From NCBI GenBank assembly GCA_001464195.1, contig LNEY01000017.1:1-64000 (forward strand): DNA of 64,000 nt, read 5' to 3'. The notes under the pieces were generated by a model. The model made no database searches and was not told the DNA's origin. It saw nothing but the letters and a program-made list of their open reading frames with translations. How positions within the stretch are numbered: position 1 is the stretch's first letter; every line of letters starts with the position of its first letter. Origin of the DNA: Burkholderiales bacterium Ga0077547 (GTDB taxonomy: Bacteria > Pseudomonadota > Gammaproteobacteria > Burkholderiales > Burkholderiaceae_C). The position numbers were made by a program, and so were the translations under genes. Shown here in pieces: positions 54,454 to 63,456 of this stretch.

Positions 54454-55614
54454 ATGGCCGAGTCCGACGCACAAGACCGCAATCTCCCCGCCTCGGCGAG
54501 GCGGTTGAAGAAGGCGCGCGAAGACGGCAATGTGCCGCGCTCGCGCGACCTCGGCCACTTTGCGGCACTGGCTGCCGGCGGGCTGGGTCTGGTGGCGATG
54601 ACGCCCACCTTGATCGCCTGGACGCAGGCGGGGCTGATCCGCAGCCTCAGCTTTGACGCCAGCGCGCGGCTCGGGCCGTCGGCGATGTTCGAGCGTCTGG
54701 CCGACCTGACCGTGATGATGCTCTGGGTGGTCGTGCCGCTCGGGCTGTGGATGAGCTGCGTTGGCATCGCCAGCGCACTGGCGCTCGGGGGCTGGAACTG
54801 GACCTTGAAGCCGCTGATGCCCAAGTCCACGCCGTTCAACCTGCCCGCCGGCATCAGCCGCCTGCTGTCGAAGCAACATGTGATCGATGCCCTGAAGGCG
54901 TCGCTGCTGGCGATACTGCTGGGCACGGTGGGGTGTCTCTACCTCTACTTTCACTTCGACGAGTTCCGCAGCCTGATGGGCATGCCGCTGACCACCGGGC
55001 TCGCCCAGGCTGGTTCGGCCCTGCAAGGCGGGCTGTGGCTGTTGCTGGGCGTGCTGGCGGCGTTCGCAGCGGTGGATGCGCCGCTGCAGCGCTATCTGAA
55101 TGCCAGCAAGCTGAAGATGACGGCGCAGGAGGTGAAGCAGGAGCACAAGGAGTCCGAGGGCAGCCAGGAGGTCAAGGGCCGTCGTCGCCAGCTGATGCGC
55201 GAGCTGTCGCGCCGCCGCATGCTGGCCGCCGTGCCCACCGCCGACCTGGTGGTGATGAACCCGACCCACTACGCGGTCGCGCTGAAGTACGACGAGGCAC
55301 TGATGGGCGCGCCGCGCGTGGTGGCCAAGGGCGCCGACCTGCTCGCGATGACGATCCGAGACACCGCCCGCACTGCCCAGGTCCCGGTGCTGCAGGCCCC
55401 GGTGCTGGCCCGCGCGCTGTATGCCCACGCCGAACTCGACCGAGAAATCCCGACCGCACTCTTCGCGGCCGTGGCGCAGGTGCTGGCCTACGTGTACCAA
55501 CTGCGTGCCGCCATGACCGGCCGCGGCGCCATGCCTGGCGACCTGCCTGAACTGGTGGTGCCGCCGGAACTCGATCCGCACAACACGCCGAAAGATCACG
55601 TCGATCTGGCGTGA
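54454..55614 (+). CDS. flhB: Flagellar export protein FlhB
   Basis: Export-gate protein controlling the switch from hook to filament, 386 residues. Four membrane helices lie in the first 210 residues after an ASARRLKKAREDGNVPRSRD start. The C-terminal cytoplasmic domain has the self-cleavage site NPTH at residue 269 (VVMNPTHYAVALKYD). It is followed by a 490-bp gap with two inverted-repeat elements before flhA. Confidence 0.97.
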   Translation: MAESDAQDRNLPASARRLKKAREDGNVPRSRDLGHFAALAAGGLGLVAMTPTLIAWTQAGLIRSLSFDASARLGPSAMFERLADLTVMMLWVVVPLGLWMSCVGIASALALGGWNWTLKPLMPKSTPFNLPAGISRLLSKQHVIDALKASLLAILLGTVGCLYLYFHFDEFRSLMGMPLTTGLAQAGSALQGGLWLLLGVLAAFAAVDAPLQRYLNASKLKMTAQEVKQEHKESEGSQEVKGRRRQLMRELSRRRMLAAVPTADLVVMNPTHYAVALKYDEALMGAPRVVAKGADLLAMTIRDTARTAQVPVLQAPVLARALYAHAELDREIPTALFAAVAQVLAYVYQLRAAMTGRGAMPGDLPELVVPPELDPHNTPKDHVDLA

Positions 55615-55616
55615 TG

Positions 55617-55747
55617 CTGCCGAGGGCGCGGGGTGACCGGCTCCGCTCGTGTCCCCCGGGCCGGTTGACCGCACAGCCGCTTCGAGTCGAGCGGATCCGG
55701 CCCTCCTCCTTTACCTCGCTACGCCGGTCACCCCGCGCCCTCGGCAG
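55617..55747. repeat. Inverted-repeat element A (flhB-flhA gap)
   Basis: A 131-bp element bounded by perfect 24-bp inverted ends (CTGCCGAGGGCGCGGGGTGA...). Its inner part (GTGTCCCCCGGGCCGGTT ... CGGCCCTCCTCCTTTACC) recurs in opposite orientation inside element B, 67 bp away. It starts three bases after the flhB stop codon. No coding potential or transposase. Confidence 0.85.
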
Positions 55748-55814
55748 CGGCGCCACCGTTGCACGCCAAGGATTTCAACTCCTCAACTGCTTCGGTGGAT
55801 GCAGGAGCGCTGCG

Positions 55815-55923
55815 GTGGGCCGCTGTGTGGAGTGAAGTAAAGGAGGAGGGCCGACTCGACTTGATCCGAAGCGAACGGCTGGTGAACCGGCCCGGGGGAC
55901 ATGAACGCAACACAGCGGCCCAC
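55815..55923. repeat. Inverted-repeat element B (flhB-flhA gap)
   Basis: A 109-bp element bounded by perfect 14-bp inverted ends (GTGGGCCGCTGTGT / ACACAGCGGCCCAC). Its core is an inverted, diverged copy of element A's core, but its end stem has a different sequence. Read on the plus strand it contains AAAGGAGGAGGG, which looks like a ribosome site but has no suitable ORF after it. Confidence 0.82.
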
Positions 55924-55992
55924 TGCAGTGCTCAGTCGCTGATCTCAGAACGCATAGCTCAAAACTGCCCACCCTTCGCCCCCTTTATCCGG

Positions 55993-56021
55993 CTCAAGTT
56001 TGGGCGATGCCTCGGAACAAT
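55993..56021 (+). promoter_or_regulatory. Putative flhA promoter (shared motif)
   Basis: CTCAAG, 17-base spacer, AACAAT, 83 bases before the flhA ATG; flanking bases (GCTCAAGT and GGAACAAT) also match the flhB site at 54380-54409. It indicates flhA-flhF-flhG-fliA can be transcribed separately from flhB. Confidence 0.55.
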
Positions 56022-56104
56022 GGAACGCATCGAACAGCGCATTTCATGTCCGCACATCTCCCCTTCCCACAGCCGTTGACGGCCACCGTCATGGTCAGCG
56101 CACG

Positions 56105-58189
56105 ATGAACCCACTGCAGCAAGCGAAGGCCTGGCTGGGCCCGAACGCCACCGCGATCCGGGCGTTGATGGCGCCGCTGTTCATCGTGATGGTGCTCGCG
56201 ATGATGGTGCTGCCGCTGCCGCCCTTCGTGCTCGACCTGCTGTTCACCTTCAACATCGCGATGGCGCTGATGGTGATGATGGTCGCGGCCTACATGGTCA
56301 AGCCGCTGGACTTCGCCGCCTTTCCAACGGTGATCCTGCTCACCACCTTGCTGCGGCTGTCCTTGAACGTGGCGTCCACGCGCGTCGTGCTGCTCGAAGG
56401 TCACACCGGCCCGGGTGCTGCCGGTGCGGTGATCGAATCGTTCGGCCACTTCTTGATTGGCGGCAATTTCGCGGTCGGTCTGATCGTTTTCGCGATCCTG
56501 GTGGTGATCAACTTCATCGTGGTCACCAAGGGTGCGGAGCGCATTGCCGAGGTTGGCGCGCGCTTCACATTGGATGCAATGCCCGGCAAGCAGATGGCGA
56601 TCGACGCCGACCTGAACGCCGGTTTGATCGACGAGAAGGAAGCCAAGCGCCGTCGCGCTGAAGTCGGCGACGAGGCGGAGTTCTTCGGCTCGATGGACGG
56701 TGCCAGCAAGTTCGTGCGCGGCGATGCGATTGCCGGCCTGATGATCCTGGTCATCAACATCATCGGCGGCTTCATCATCGGCGTCGCGCAGCACGGCCTG
56801 TCGGCCGGGCAGGCTGCCGACAGCTACATCGTGCTGGCCGTCGGTGACGCGCTGGTCGCCCAGATTCCCGGCCTGCTGATCTCTGTCGCGGCCGCGATGG
56901 TGGTCTCGCGCGTCGGCAAGGGCAACGATGTCGGCACCCAGATCGCCGCGCAGATGTTCAACTCACCGCGTGCGCTCGCCATCACCGCAGGCGTCATCGG
57001 CACGCTGGGCCTGATCCCTGGCATGCCGCACGTGGTGTTCCTCCTCATCGCCTCCGGACTTGGCTACGCGGCCTACTGGATGCGTGAGCGCGACCGCATC
57101 GCCCGCGAGGCACCGCCGCCAGCGGCTGCCGCGATGCCAGAACCCAACGCCGAAGCCACCTGGGACGACCTGCTGCCCATCGATACGCTGGGCCTGGAGG
57201 TGGGTTACCGCCTGATCTCGCTCGTCGACAAGGCGCGCGAAGGCGACCTGCTGGCGCGCATCAAGGGCGTGCGGCGCAAGTTCGCGCAAGACGTGGGTTT
57301 CCTGCCGCCACCCGTGCACATCCGCGACAACCTCGAGCTCAAGCCCAGCATGTACCGGCTGACCTTGCGCGGCGCGGTGGTGGGCGAGGGCGAGGCCTTC
57401 CCAGGCATGTGGCTGGCCATCAACCCGGGCGGCGCCACCACGCAACTGATCGGCACGCGCACCACCGACCCGGCCTTCGGGCTGCCCGCGGTGTGGATCG
57501 AGGACCGTCAGCGCGAGTCAGCCCAAATGAGTGGATTTACGGTGGTTGATTGCTCGACCGTCGTGGCGACCCATCTTTCACACTTGATGCAACTCCACGC
57601 TGCCAAGTTGCTGGGTCGTGTGGAGGTCCAGAACCTGGTCGAACACGTGACCAAGCTGGCCCCCAAGATGATCGAGGACGTGGTGCCCAAAATGGTCGCG
57701 ATACCCGCATTGCAAAAGGTTCTCCAGCTGCTGCTGGAAGAAGGCGTGCACATCCGCGACATGCGCTCCATCGTCGAGAGCCTGGCCGAGAACGCCTCCA
57801 TCGTCACCGACCCGGCCGAACTGGCACGCCGCATCCGCGTGCACCTGGCCCCGTCCATCGTTCAGCAGATCTACGGCCCGAGCAAGGAGCTCGACGTGAT
57901 CGCACTGGAACCCGAACTCGAACGCATGGTGGCGCAGGCGCTCACATCGCCGCATGGCGCGGCGCTGGACCCGGGCGTGGCCGACACGCTCGCCCGCCAT
58001 GCCGCGGATTCGGCCAAGCGCCAGGAAGACCTGGGGCTGCCCGCCTGCCTGCTGGTGCCGGATGCGATCCGTGCGCCGATGGCCCGTCTGCTCAAGCGCG
58101 CCGCACCCCGCATGCGGGTGCTGGCCCACAGCGAAATTCCTGAAACCCATTCGATCCGCATCGGGTCAGTCATCGGAGGCACCGCATGA
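56105..58189 (+). CDS. flhA: Flagellar export gate protein FlhA
   Basis: Export-gate protein with eight membrane helices and a large cytoplasmic nonamer-forming domain, 694 residues from ATG 56105 (MNPLQQAKAWLGPNATAIRA). Signature stretches: FNIAMALMVMMVAAYMVKPL, LLRLSLNVASTRVVLLEGH and the FHIPEP-type loop (ERIAEVGARFTLDAMPGKQM, DADLNAGLIDEKEAKRRRAE). It overlaps flhF by 4 bp. Confidence 0.97.
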   Translation: MNPLQQAKAWLGPNATAIRALMAPLFIVMVLAMMVLPLPPFVLDLLFTFNIAMALMVMMVAAYMVKPLDFAAFPTVILLTTLLRLSLNVASTRVVLLEGHTGPGAAGAVIESFGHFLIGGNFAVGLIVFAILVVINFIVVTKGAERIAEVGARFTLDAMPGKQMAIDADLNAGLIDEKEAKRRRAEVGDEAEFFGSMDGASKFVRGDAIAGLMILVINIIGGFIIGVAQHGLSAGQAADSYIVLAVGDALVAQIPGLLISVAAAMVVSRVGKGNDVGTQIAAQMFNSPRALAITAGVIGTLGLIPGMPHVVFLLIASGLGYAAYWMRERDRIAREAPPPAAAAMPEPNAEATWDDLLPIDTLGLEVGYRLISLVDKAREGDLLARIKGVRRKFAQDVGFLPPPVHIRDNLELKPSMYRLTLRGAVVGEGEAFPGMWLAINPGGATTQLIGTRTTDPAFGLPAVWIEDRQRESAQMSGFTVVDCSTVVATHLSHLMQLHAAKLLGRVEVQNLVEHVTKLAPKMIEDVVPKMVAIPALQKVLQLLLEEGVHIRDMRSIVESLAENASIVTDPAELARRIRVHLAPSIVQQIYGPSKELDVIALEPELERMVAQALTSPHGAALDPGVADTLARHAADSAKRQEDLGLPACLLVPDAIRAPMARLLKRAAPRMRVLAHSEIPETHSIRIGSVIGGTA

Positions 58190-59835
58190 ACGTCAAACGT
58201 TTCACCGCGCGCACATCGCGCGAAGCCCTGGCGCTGGTGCGCCAGGCACTGGGCGAGGATGCGGTCGTGCTGTCCACCAAGCCATCCGGTGACGGTGTCG
58301 AGGTGGTGGCGATGGCGCCAGAAAGCATGGCGCAGATCGAGCGCATGGCCACAGCCGCCGCACCTGGCAGTGAGCCTGCCCCGGCCACGGCGGCCAGTCG
58401 CCCGGCCGCGACCCGCTCGGGTCCGGGCCGGCCCGGCGTCGCGAGAACGCAGACCGCTCGTGCTGAAGTCGTTGCGACGTCAGACGAATCGGTTGACGAG
58501 GACATCGAGCAGCTGTCCATGAGCACGCTGTCGTTCCAGGACTATGTGCGTGACCGCATGCTCAAGCGCCGCCAGGTCGCCCTGCAGGCCGAGTCGGGCG
58601 CTGCACGCGCCACGGCGTCCGTGGGCGAGGTGCCCGCCGGCCCGCTGGCCGCGAGGATGGCCGAGGCGCCGGTTGCACGACCCGCGGTGGCCATGAAACG
58701 CGCACAGCCCGTCGTTCAGCCTGGACATGCGCCAGTGCTGGGCACGCTCCACCCGGCAAGCACGGCGACCGGCAGCGACGCCCACCTGTCCCTGCATGAG
58801 CCACCGGTGTTGCGCGAGGAAGTGGTCGTGCGCCATCCCGCTGCGCCGGCCGCCGACGCCACCGTGGCGCGTCGCGACCAGCAAGACATGATGAACGAGT
58901 TGCGCAGCATGAAGGGCATGATCGAAGAGCGCTTCGGCGCACTGGCCTTCATGGAAAAACTGCAACGCCAGCCTGCGCAGGCGCGCCTGACGCAAAAGCT
59001 GATCGACTGCGGTTTTTCGCCCGCGCTGATCCGCAAGCTGGCCGAAGGCATGGGCCCCGACGTCACCGACGAGATGGCCTGGGCGGCCAGTGTGCTCGAG
59101 CGCAACCTGCTGAGCGCCGACCGTGAACCGCCGATGGAAGACCAGGGCGGTGTCTATGCGTTGGTCGGTGCCACGGGGGTAGGCAAGACCACCACCACGG
59201 CCAAGCTGGCGGCTGCATTCGCGACCCGCTACGGTGCCTCGCACCTGGGACTGATCACCCTTGACGCCTACCGCGTCGGCGCCCACGAGCAATTGCGCGC
59301 GTATGGCCGCATCCTCGGCGTGCCGGTGCACACCGCGCACGACCGCGCCTCGCTCGAAGACCTGCTTGACCTGCTGTCGGCCAAGAAGATGGTGCTGATC
59401 GACACCGCCGGCATGGCGCAGCGCGACACACGCACCCGTGAACTGCTGGACATGCTGAGCCACCGCTCGATCCACAAGCTGCTGGTGGTCAACTCGGCCG
59501 CGCAGGGCGAAACGATCGAGGACGTGCTGATCTCCTACCGGGCCAACACCTGCCGTGGCGTGGTGCTGTCCAAGATGGACGAGGCCGTGAAGCTCGGCCC
59601 GGCGCTCGATGCGCTGATCCGCCACAAGCTCACCGTGCTGGGCGTCGCCAATGGCCAGCGGGTGCCCGAAGACTGGCATCGCCTGTCGTCGAACGCGCTG
59701 ATCCACCGCGCACTGCGTCCGACGATTGCCACCGCTTACCGGATGGACTCCAGCGAAGTGAACCTGATCTTCGCCGCGCCGCGCCACCAGCAGCACGCCC
59801 TGGCTCCGCACGCGGCGCTGATGGAACACGCCTGA
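58186..59835 (+). CDS. flhF: Flagellar SRP-like GTPase FlhF
   Basis: SRP-family GTPase that sets flagellar placement, 549 residues. The N-terminal ~230 residues form a basic, disordered B domain starting with MNVKRFTARTSREALALVRQ. The NG domain follows, with G1 GATGVGKTTTTAKLAA (Lys334), LITLDAYRVGAHEQL, DTAG and a GVVLSKMDEA (TKxD-like) motif. It ends at the start of the FlhG-like gene. Confidence 0.96.
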   Translation: MNVKRFTARTSREALALVRQALGEDAVVLSTKPSGDGVEVVAMAPESMAQIERMATAAAPGSEPAPATAASRPAATRSGPGRPGVARTQTARAEVVATSDESVDEDIEQLSMSTLSFQDYVRDRMLKRRQVALQAESGAARATASVGEVPAGPLAARMAEAPVARPAVAMKRAQPVVQPGHAPVLGTLHPASTATGSDAHLSLHEPPVLREEVVVRHPAAPAADATVARRDQQDMMNELRSMKGMIEERFGALAFMEKLQRQPAQARLTQKLIDCGFSPALIRKLAEGMGPDVTDEMAWAASVLERNLLSADREPPMEDQGGVYALVGATGVGKTTTTAKLAAAFATRYGASHLGLITLDAYRVGAHEQLRAYGRILGVPVHTAHDRASLEDLLDLLSAKKMVLIDTAGMAQRDTRTRELLDMLSHRSIHKLLVVNSAAQGETIEDVLISYRANTCRGVVLSKMDEAVKLGPALDALIRHKLTVLGVANGQRVPEDWHRLSSNALIHRALRPTIATAYRMDSSEVNLIFAAPRHQQHALAPHAALMEHA

Positions 59836-60674
59836 TGTCACGCGCCACGCTCGCCCACTTTCCGCCGAACCAGCCCTTTCCCGCGATGACGACTTCGTTC
59901 TCCTCCTCGATGCCGCTCGACCAGGCCGATGGTCTGCGTCGCTTGTTCGCCCACGCACAGGTGCGCTTCGTGCCGGTGGTATCGAACCCGCACATGGCCT
60001 TCGGCGGCGTGATGCTGGAGCGGCTGTGCAGCGGCTTCGCCGAACAGGGCTGCCACACGCTGGTCATCGATGCCGGCGAAAACGCCCCCGAGCCGAACGA
60101 GATGGCCCAGCTCGATCTGGCCGAATCCATCGAGACGCTGTCTCACGAGGTCTCGTACCTCGCTGCGCGCGGGCTGCCGCTTCGGTATGTCGACGCGCAG
60201 GGATCGACCGCTGGCTTTCTGGATGCCGTGGCGCGTGCCGCCCCGGGCGCCGATGTGGTGCTGGTCCATGCCAGCGCCAACGACCTGTGCAGGATGTTTG
60301 CGCGCGGTGAATCGCTCACCCGACCCCGCCCGCTGCTGCTGGCCGACGACCGTCCGGTCAGCGTCACACACGCCTATGCCGCGATGAAGCTGCTGACGCA
60401 GCGCGGTGGCCTGCTGGTACACGATCTGCTGCTGAGTGCCGCGCCGAGCTCGCCGCGCGCCGAACGCATCGCGATGCAGATCGCCACCTGCGCCGATGAT
60501 TTCCTGGGGGCTGTGTTGCGCGACTGGATGCAGGTCGATCCGGCCAGCGACCCCCGCAGCATCTCGATGCCCGCACTCAGGCGCTGGGTGCGCGACACCT
60601 TGCAACCGGCGGTTGGCGAGCTGGCTGCATCACGCCCGGCCATGGCCGCGCCCTCTCTTCACGCGCTGAACTGA
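59835..60674 (+). CDS. flhG: FlhG/FleN-like protein lacking the P-loop
   Basis: A 279-residue protein in the usual flhG place between flhF and fliA, start overlapping the flhF stop by one base (TGATG). It keeps the N-terminal activation motif LDQADGLRRL (residues 28-37) known from FlhG, but where MinD-like proteins have the deviant Walker A (KGGxGKT) it reads VVSNPHMAFGGVMLER. TLVIDAG keeps the outline of the next strand. So ATP binding and membrane-linked dimer cycling look lost, while the FlhF-GTPase-activating helix is kept. The role is inferred from the motif and context. Confidence 0.82.
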   Translation: MSRATLAHFPPNQPFPAMTTSFSSSMPLDQADGLRRLFAHAQVRFVPVVSNPHMAFGGVMLERLCSGFAEQGCHTLVIDAGENAPEPNEMAQLDLAESIETLSHEVSYLAARGLPLRYVDAQGSTAGFLDAVARAAPGADVVLVHASANDLCRMFARGESLTRPRPLLLADDRPVSVTHAYAAMKLLTQRGGLLVHDLLLSAAPSSPRAERIAMQIATCADDFLGAVLRDWMQVDPASDPRSISMPALRRWVRDTLQPAVGELAASRPAMAAPSLHALN

Positions 60675-60690
60675 ATCTCTGGAGCCATCC

Positions 60691-61410
60691 ATGTCCACGT
60701 ACACCGCCAAAGGACAGCTCGACAACACGTCGATGCTCAAGCAGTACAGCCCGCTGGTGCGGCGTCTTGCGCACCAGATGATCGCCAAGCTGCCGGCCAA
60801 TGTCGAACTCGACGACCTGATCCAGGTCGGCATGATCGGCCTGGCCGACGCGCTGACCCGCTTCGACGTCGCGCAAGGCGTTCAGTTCGAGACCTTCGCC
60901 ACGCAGCGCATCCGCGGCGCGATGCTCGACGAGCTGCGCGGCAACGATTACCTGTCGCGCGGCACCCGCAAGCAGCAGCGCACCATCGAGGCGGCGGTGC
61001 ACAAACTGGAGCAGCGCATGGGCCGCGCCCCGGCCGAGAGCGAAATCGCCCGCGAGATGGGCATCACGCTCGCCGAATACCAGGAATTGCTGGGCAAGGT
61101 GCGCGGCACGCAACTGGTCTACCTGGAAGACATGTCCGGTGACGACGGCGACCAGGACTACCTGGACCGCCACGTGGCCGACGACTCGTTCAACCCGCTG
61201 GCGCAGTTGCAAGACCACCGCATGCGTGAAGCGCTGGTCGCTGGCATCAAGGTGCTGCCCGAGCGCGAGCAGTACGTGATGAGCATGTACTACGAGCACG
61301 ACATGAACCTGAAAGAGATCGCTGCGGTGCTGAAGGTCACCGAGTCCCGCGTGTGCCAGCTGCACAGCCAGTCGATCGCGCGACTGCGTGTCAAGCTCAG
61401 GGAATACTGA
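60691..61410 (+). CDS. fliA: Flagellar sigma factor FliA (sigma28)
   Basis: RNA polymerase sigma factor for late flagellar genes, 239 residues. Region 2 (YSPLVRRLAHQMIAKLPANV, DLIQVGMIGLADALTRFD, FATQRIRGAMLDELRGNDY), region 3 and region 4 (LKEIAAVLKVTESRVCQLHS) are complete. It is the last gene of flhA-flhF-flhG-fliA. Several matching promoters lie in this window. Confidence 0.98.
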   Translation: MSTYTAKGQLDNTSMLKQYSPLVRRLAHQMIAKLPANVELDDLIQVGMIGLADALTRFDVAQGVQFETFATQRIRGAMLDELRGNDYLSRGTRKQQRTIEAAVHKLEQRMGRAPAESEIAREMGITLAEYQELLGKVRGTQLVYLEDMSGDDGDQDYLDRHVADDSFNPLAQLQDHRMREALVAGIKVLPEREQYVMSMYYEHDMNLKEIAAVLKVTESRVCQLHSQSIARLRVKLREY

Positions 61411-61426
61411 AGCCCTGGGGCGGCCC

Positions 61427-62203
61427 GTGTCGCCCTCGGTAGTCATGCCCTGGCCGCTGCCAGCGTTGCTGACCTGGGCCGCGGCCTGGGCCGTTTACCT
61501 CGGCCTGCGAGGCCTGGATGCCCCCGCAGTCGTGGCCTTGTTGTGCGGCGCCGTGATCGGTGCGCTGCCGGCTTGTTGCTCCCCGTGGCCGCTGTCGGGT
61601 TGGCGCCGAGTTTTCATGGCGCTGGGCTTTCCGCTGTCGCTGGCCGCCTCTGGCGCTGCCACCGATGTGCCAGCCTGGGCCTGGCTCCTGCCACTCGGTG
61701 CGCTCGTGTTGCTGTATCCGCTGAAAGCCTGGCGCGACGCCCCCTTTTTTCCCACCCCCCCAGGTGCCTTGCAGGGCTTGAAGCGGCTGGTGCCGCTGCC
61801 AGATTCCGCCCGCGTGCTCGAAGCCGGCTGCGGTCTCGGTGACGGCCTGCGCGAGCTGCATGCCGAGTTTCCGCGCGCCCGCCTCGAAGGCGTGGAGTGG
61901 AGCTGGCCGCTGCGCATCGCCTGCCAGTGGCGTTGCGGCTTTGCGCGCATCACCCGTGGTGATCTCTGGAAGACCGATTGGTCACCCCATCAGCTGGTCT
62001 ATGTGTTCCAGCGGCCCGAGAGCATGCCGCGCGCGGTGGACAAGGCCGCACGCGAACTGGCGGCTGGCGCGTGGATGGCGAGCCTGGAGTTCGAGGCGGT
62101 ACAGCTCGAGCCCGATGCGTGTCACGACTGCCCCGACGGACGCCAGGTGTGGCTGTACCAGCAGCCGTTCAGACCGCGACGCCACGCCACGCCGACGGCA
62201 TAG
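61427..62203 (+). CDS. Membrane-anchored class I methyltransferase
   Basis: A 258-residue protein (GTG 61427 behind GGGGCGG; ATG 61445 is an alternative) with three to four N-terminal hydrophobic helices (about 8-95) and a C-terminal SAM-binding domain (ARVLEAGCGLGDGLREL, GVEWSWPLRIACQWRCGFAR, GDLWKTDW). The domain is short, lacking some terminal strands. Substrate unknown. It follows fliA by 16 bp and could be co-transcribed, but nothing ties it to motility. Confidence 0.8.
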   Translation: MSPSVVMPWPLPALLTWAAAWAVYLGLRGLDAPAVVALLCGAVIGALPACCSPWPLSGWRRVFMALGFPLSLAASGAATDVPAWAWLLPLGALVLLYPLKAWRDAPFFPTPPGALQGLKRLVPLPDSARVLEAGCGLGDGLRELHAEFPRARLEGVEWSWPLRIACQWRCGFARITRGDLWKTDWSPHQLVYVFQRPESMPRAVDKAARELAAGAWMASLEFEAVQLEPDACHDCPDGRQVWLYQQPFRPRRHATPTA

Positions 62204-62297
62204 CGCGAGCGGCGAGGTGACCCCAGGCTGGCGGGTCGGCTGACGAGCGGTCAAAATCGCCCGGATTGCCACTCGCAGTCGCTGCGCGGAGTCCACC

Positions 62298-63443
62298 ATG
62301 CCTGGTTTGTTGCCCGACGTCGATCCCGACGGCCTGCTCGAGTACTCGGTGGTCTACACCGACCGCGCGATCAACCACATGTCCAAGCGCTTCCAGCAGG
62401 TGATGAAGGACATCTCCGCGACGCTGAAAGAGGTCTACCAGGCGAAGGCTGCGGTCATCGTGCCGGGCAGTGGCACCTTCGGCATGGAAGCAGTGGCCCG
62501 CCAGTTCGCGACAGGCCGCCCGGTGCTCGTGATTCGCAACGGCTGGTTCAGCTACCGCTGGACGCAGATCTTCGAGATGGGGAGCATCCCCTCTCATTCG
62601 ACCGTACTCAAGGCACGGCGCACTGGCGCAGGGCCACAGGCGCCTTTCGCACCCGCACCCATCGACGAGGTGGTGGCCGCGATCAAGGAACAACGCCCCG
62701 AGGTGGTGTTCGCACCGCACGTCGAGACCTCGGCCGGGATGATCCTGCCCAACGACTACCTGCGCGCGGTGGCCGACGCGGTGCACTCGGTGGGCGGGCT
62801 GTTCGTGCTCGACTGCATCGCCTCGGGCACGATCTGGGTCGACATGGCCGCCACCGGCGTTGACGTGCTGGTGAGCGCCCCACAGAAGGGTTGGAGCGGC
62901 TCGCCGTGCTGCGCGTTGGTGATGCTCAGTGAACTGGCGCGCCAGCGCATCGACGGCACGCAAAGCACCAGCTACGCCTGCGACCTGCGCAAGTGGCTGC
63001 AGATCATGGAAACCTACGAAGGCGGCGCCCACGCTTATCACGCGACGATGCCCACCGATGCGCTGGCCCGCGTGCGCGACGTGATGCTCGAAACCCGCGC
63101 CTACGGCTTCGACCAGGTGCGTGACGAACAGCAGCAACTCGGCGATGCGGTGCGGTCCATGATGACGCAGCGCGGCTTCAAGAGTGTCGCGGCGCCCGGC
63201 TTCCAGGCGCCTGGCGTGGTGGTTTGCTACACCGACGACGCCGAGATGCAGTCGGGCAAGAAGTGGCTGGGTCTGGGCCTGCAGATCGCGGCCGGCGTGC
63301 CGCTGCAATGCGACGAAGGGCCTGACTTCCGATCGTTCCGCATCGGCTTGTTCGGTCTGGACAAGCTGCACCAGCGCGAGCGTACGGTGAAAAGCCTGAG
63401 CGACGCGCTGGATCGCCTGATGGCGCCAGCAACGATGGTTTGA
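62298..63443 (+). CDS. Class V PLP-dependent aminotransferase (AGXT/SGAT family)
   Basis: A 381-residue enzyme of the alanine/serine-glyoxylate aminotransferase family. PLP-binding Lys197 lies in SAPQKGWSGSP; PGSGTFGMEAVARQF, LDCIASGTIWVDM and FRIGLFGLDKL also fit. A photorespiration-like or C2/glycine metabolism role, or 2-aminoethylphosphonate use, would be typical; the neighbours do not decide. Start ATG 62298 follows a 94-bp gap with no clear promoter. Confidence 0.9.
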   Translation: MPGLLPDVDPDGLLEYSVVYTDRAINHMSKRFQQVMKDISATLKEVYQAKAAVIVPGSGTFGMEAVARQFATGRPVLVIRNGWFSYRWTQIFEMGSIPSHSTVLKARRTGAGPQAPFAPAPIDEVVAAIKEQRPEVVFAPHVETSAGMILPNDYLRAVADAVHSVGGLFVLDCIASGTIWVDMAATGVDVLVSAPQKGWSGSPCCALVMLSELARQRIDGTQSTSYACDLRKWLQIMETYEGGAHAYHATMPTDALARVRDVMLETRAYGFDQVRDEQQQLGDAVRSMMTQRGFKSVAAPGFQAPGVVVCYTDDAEMQSGKKWLGLGLQIAAGVPLQCDEGPDFRSFRIGLFGLDKLHQRERTVKSLSDALDRLMAPATMV

Positions 63444-63456
63444 GGAGCATAAAGAC

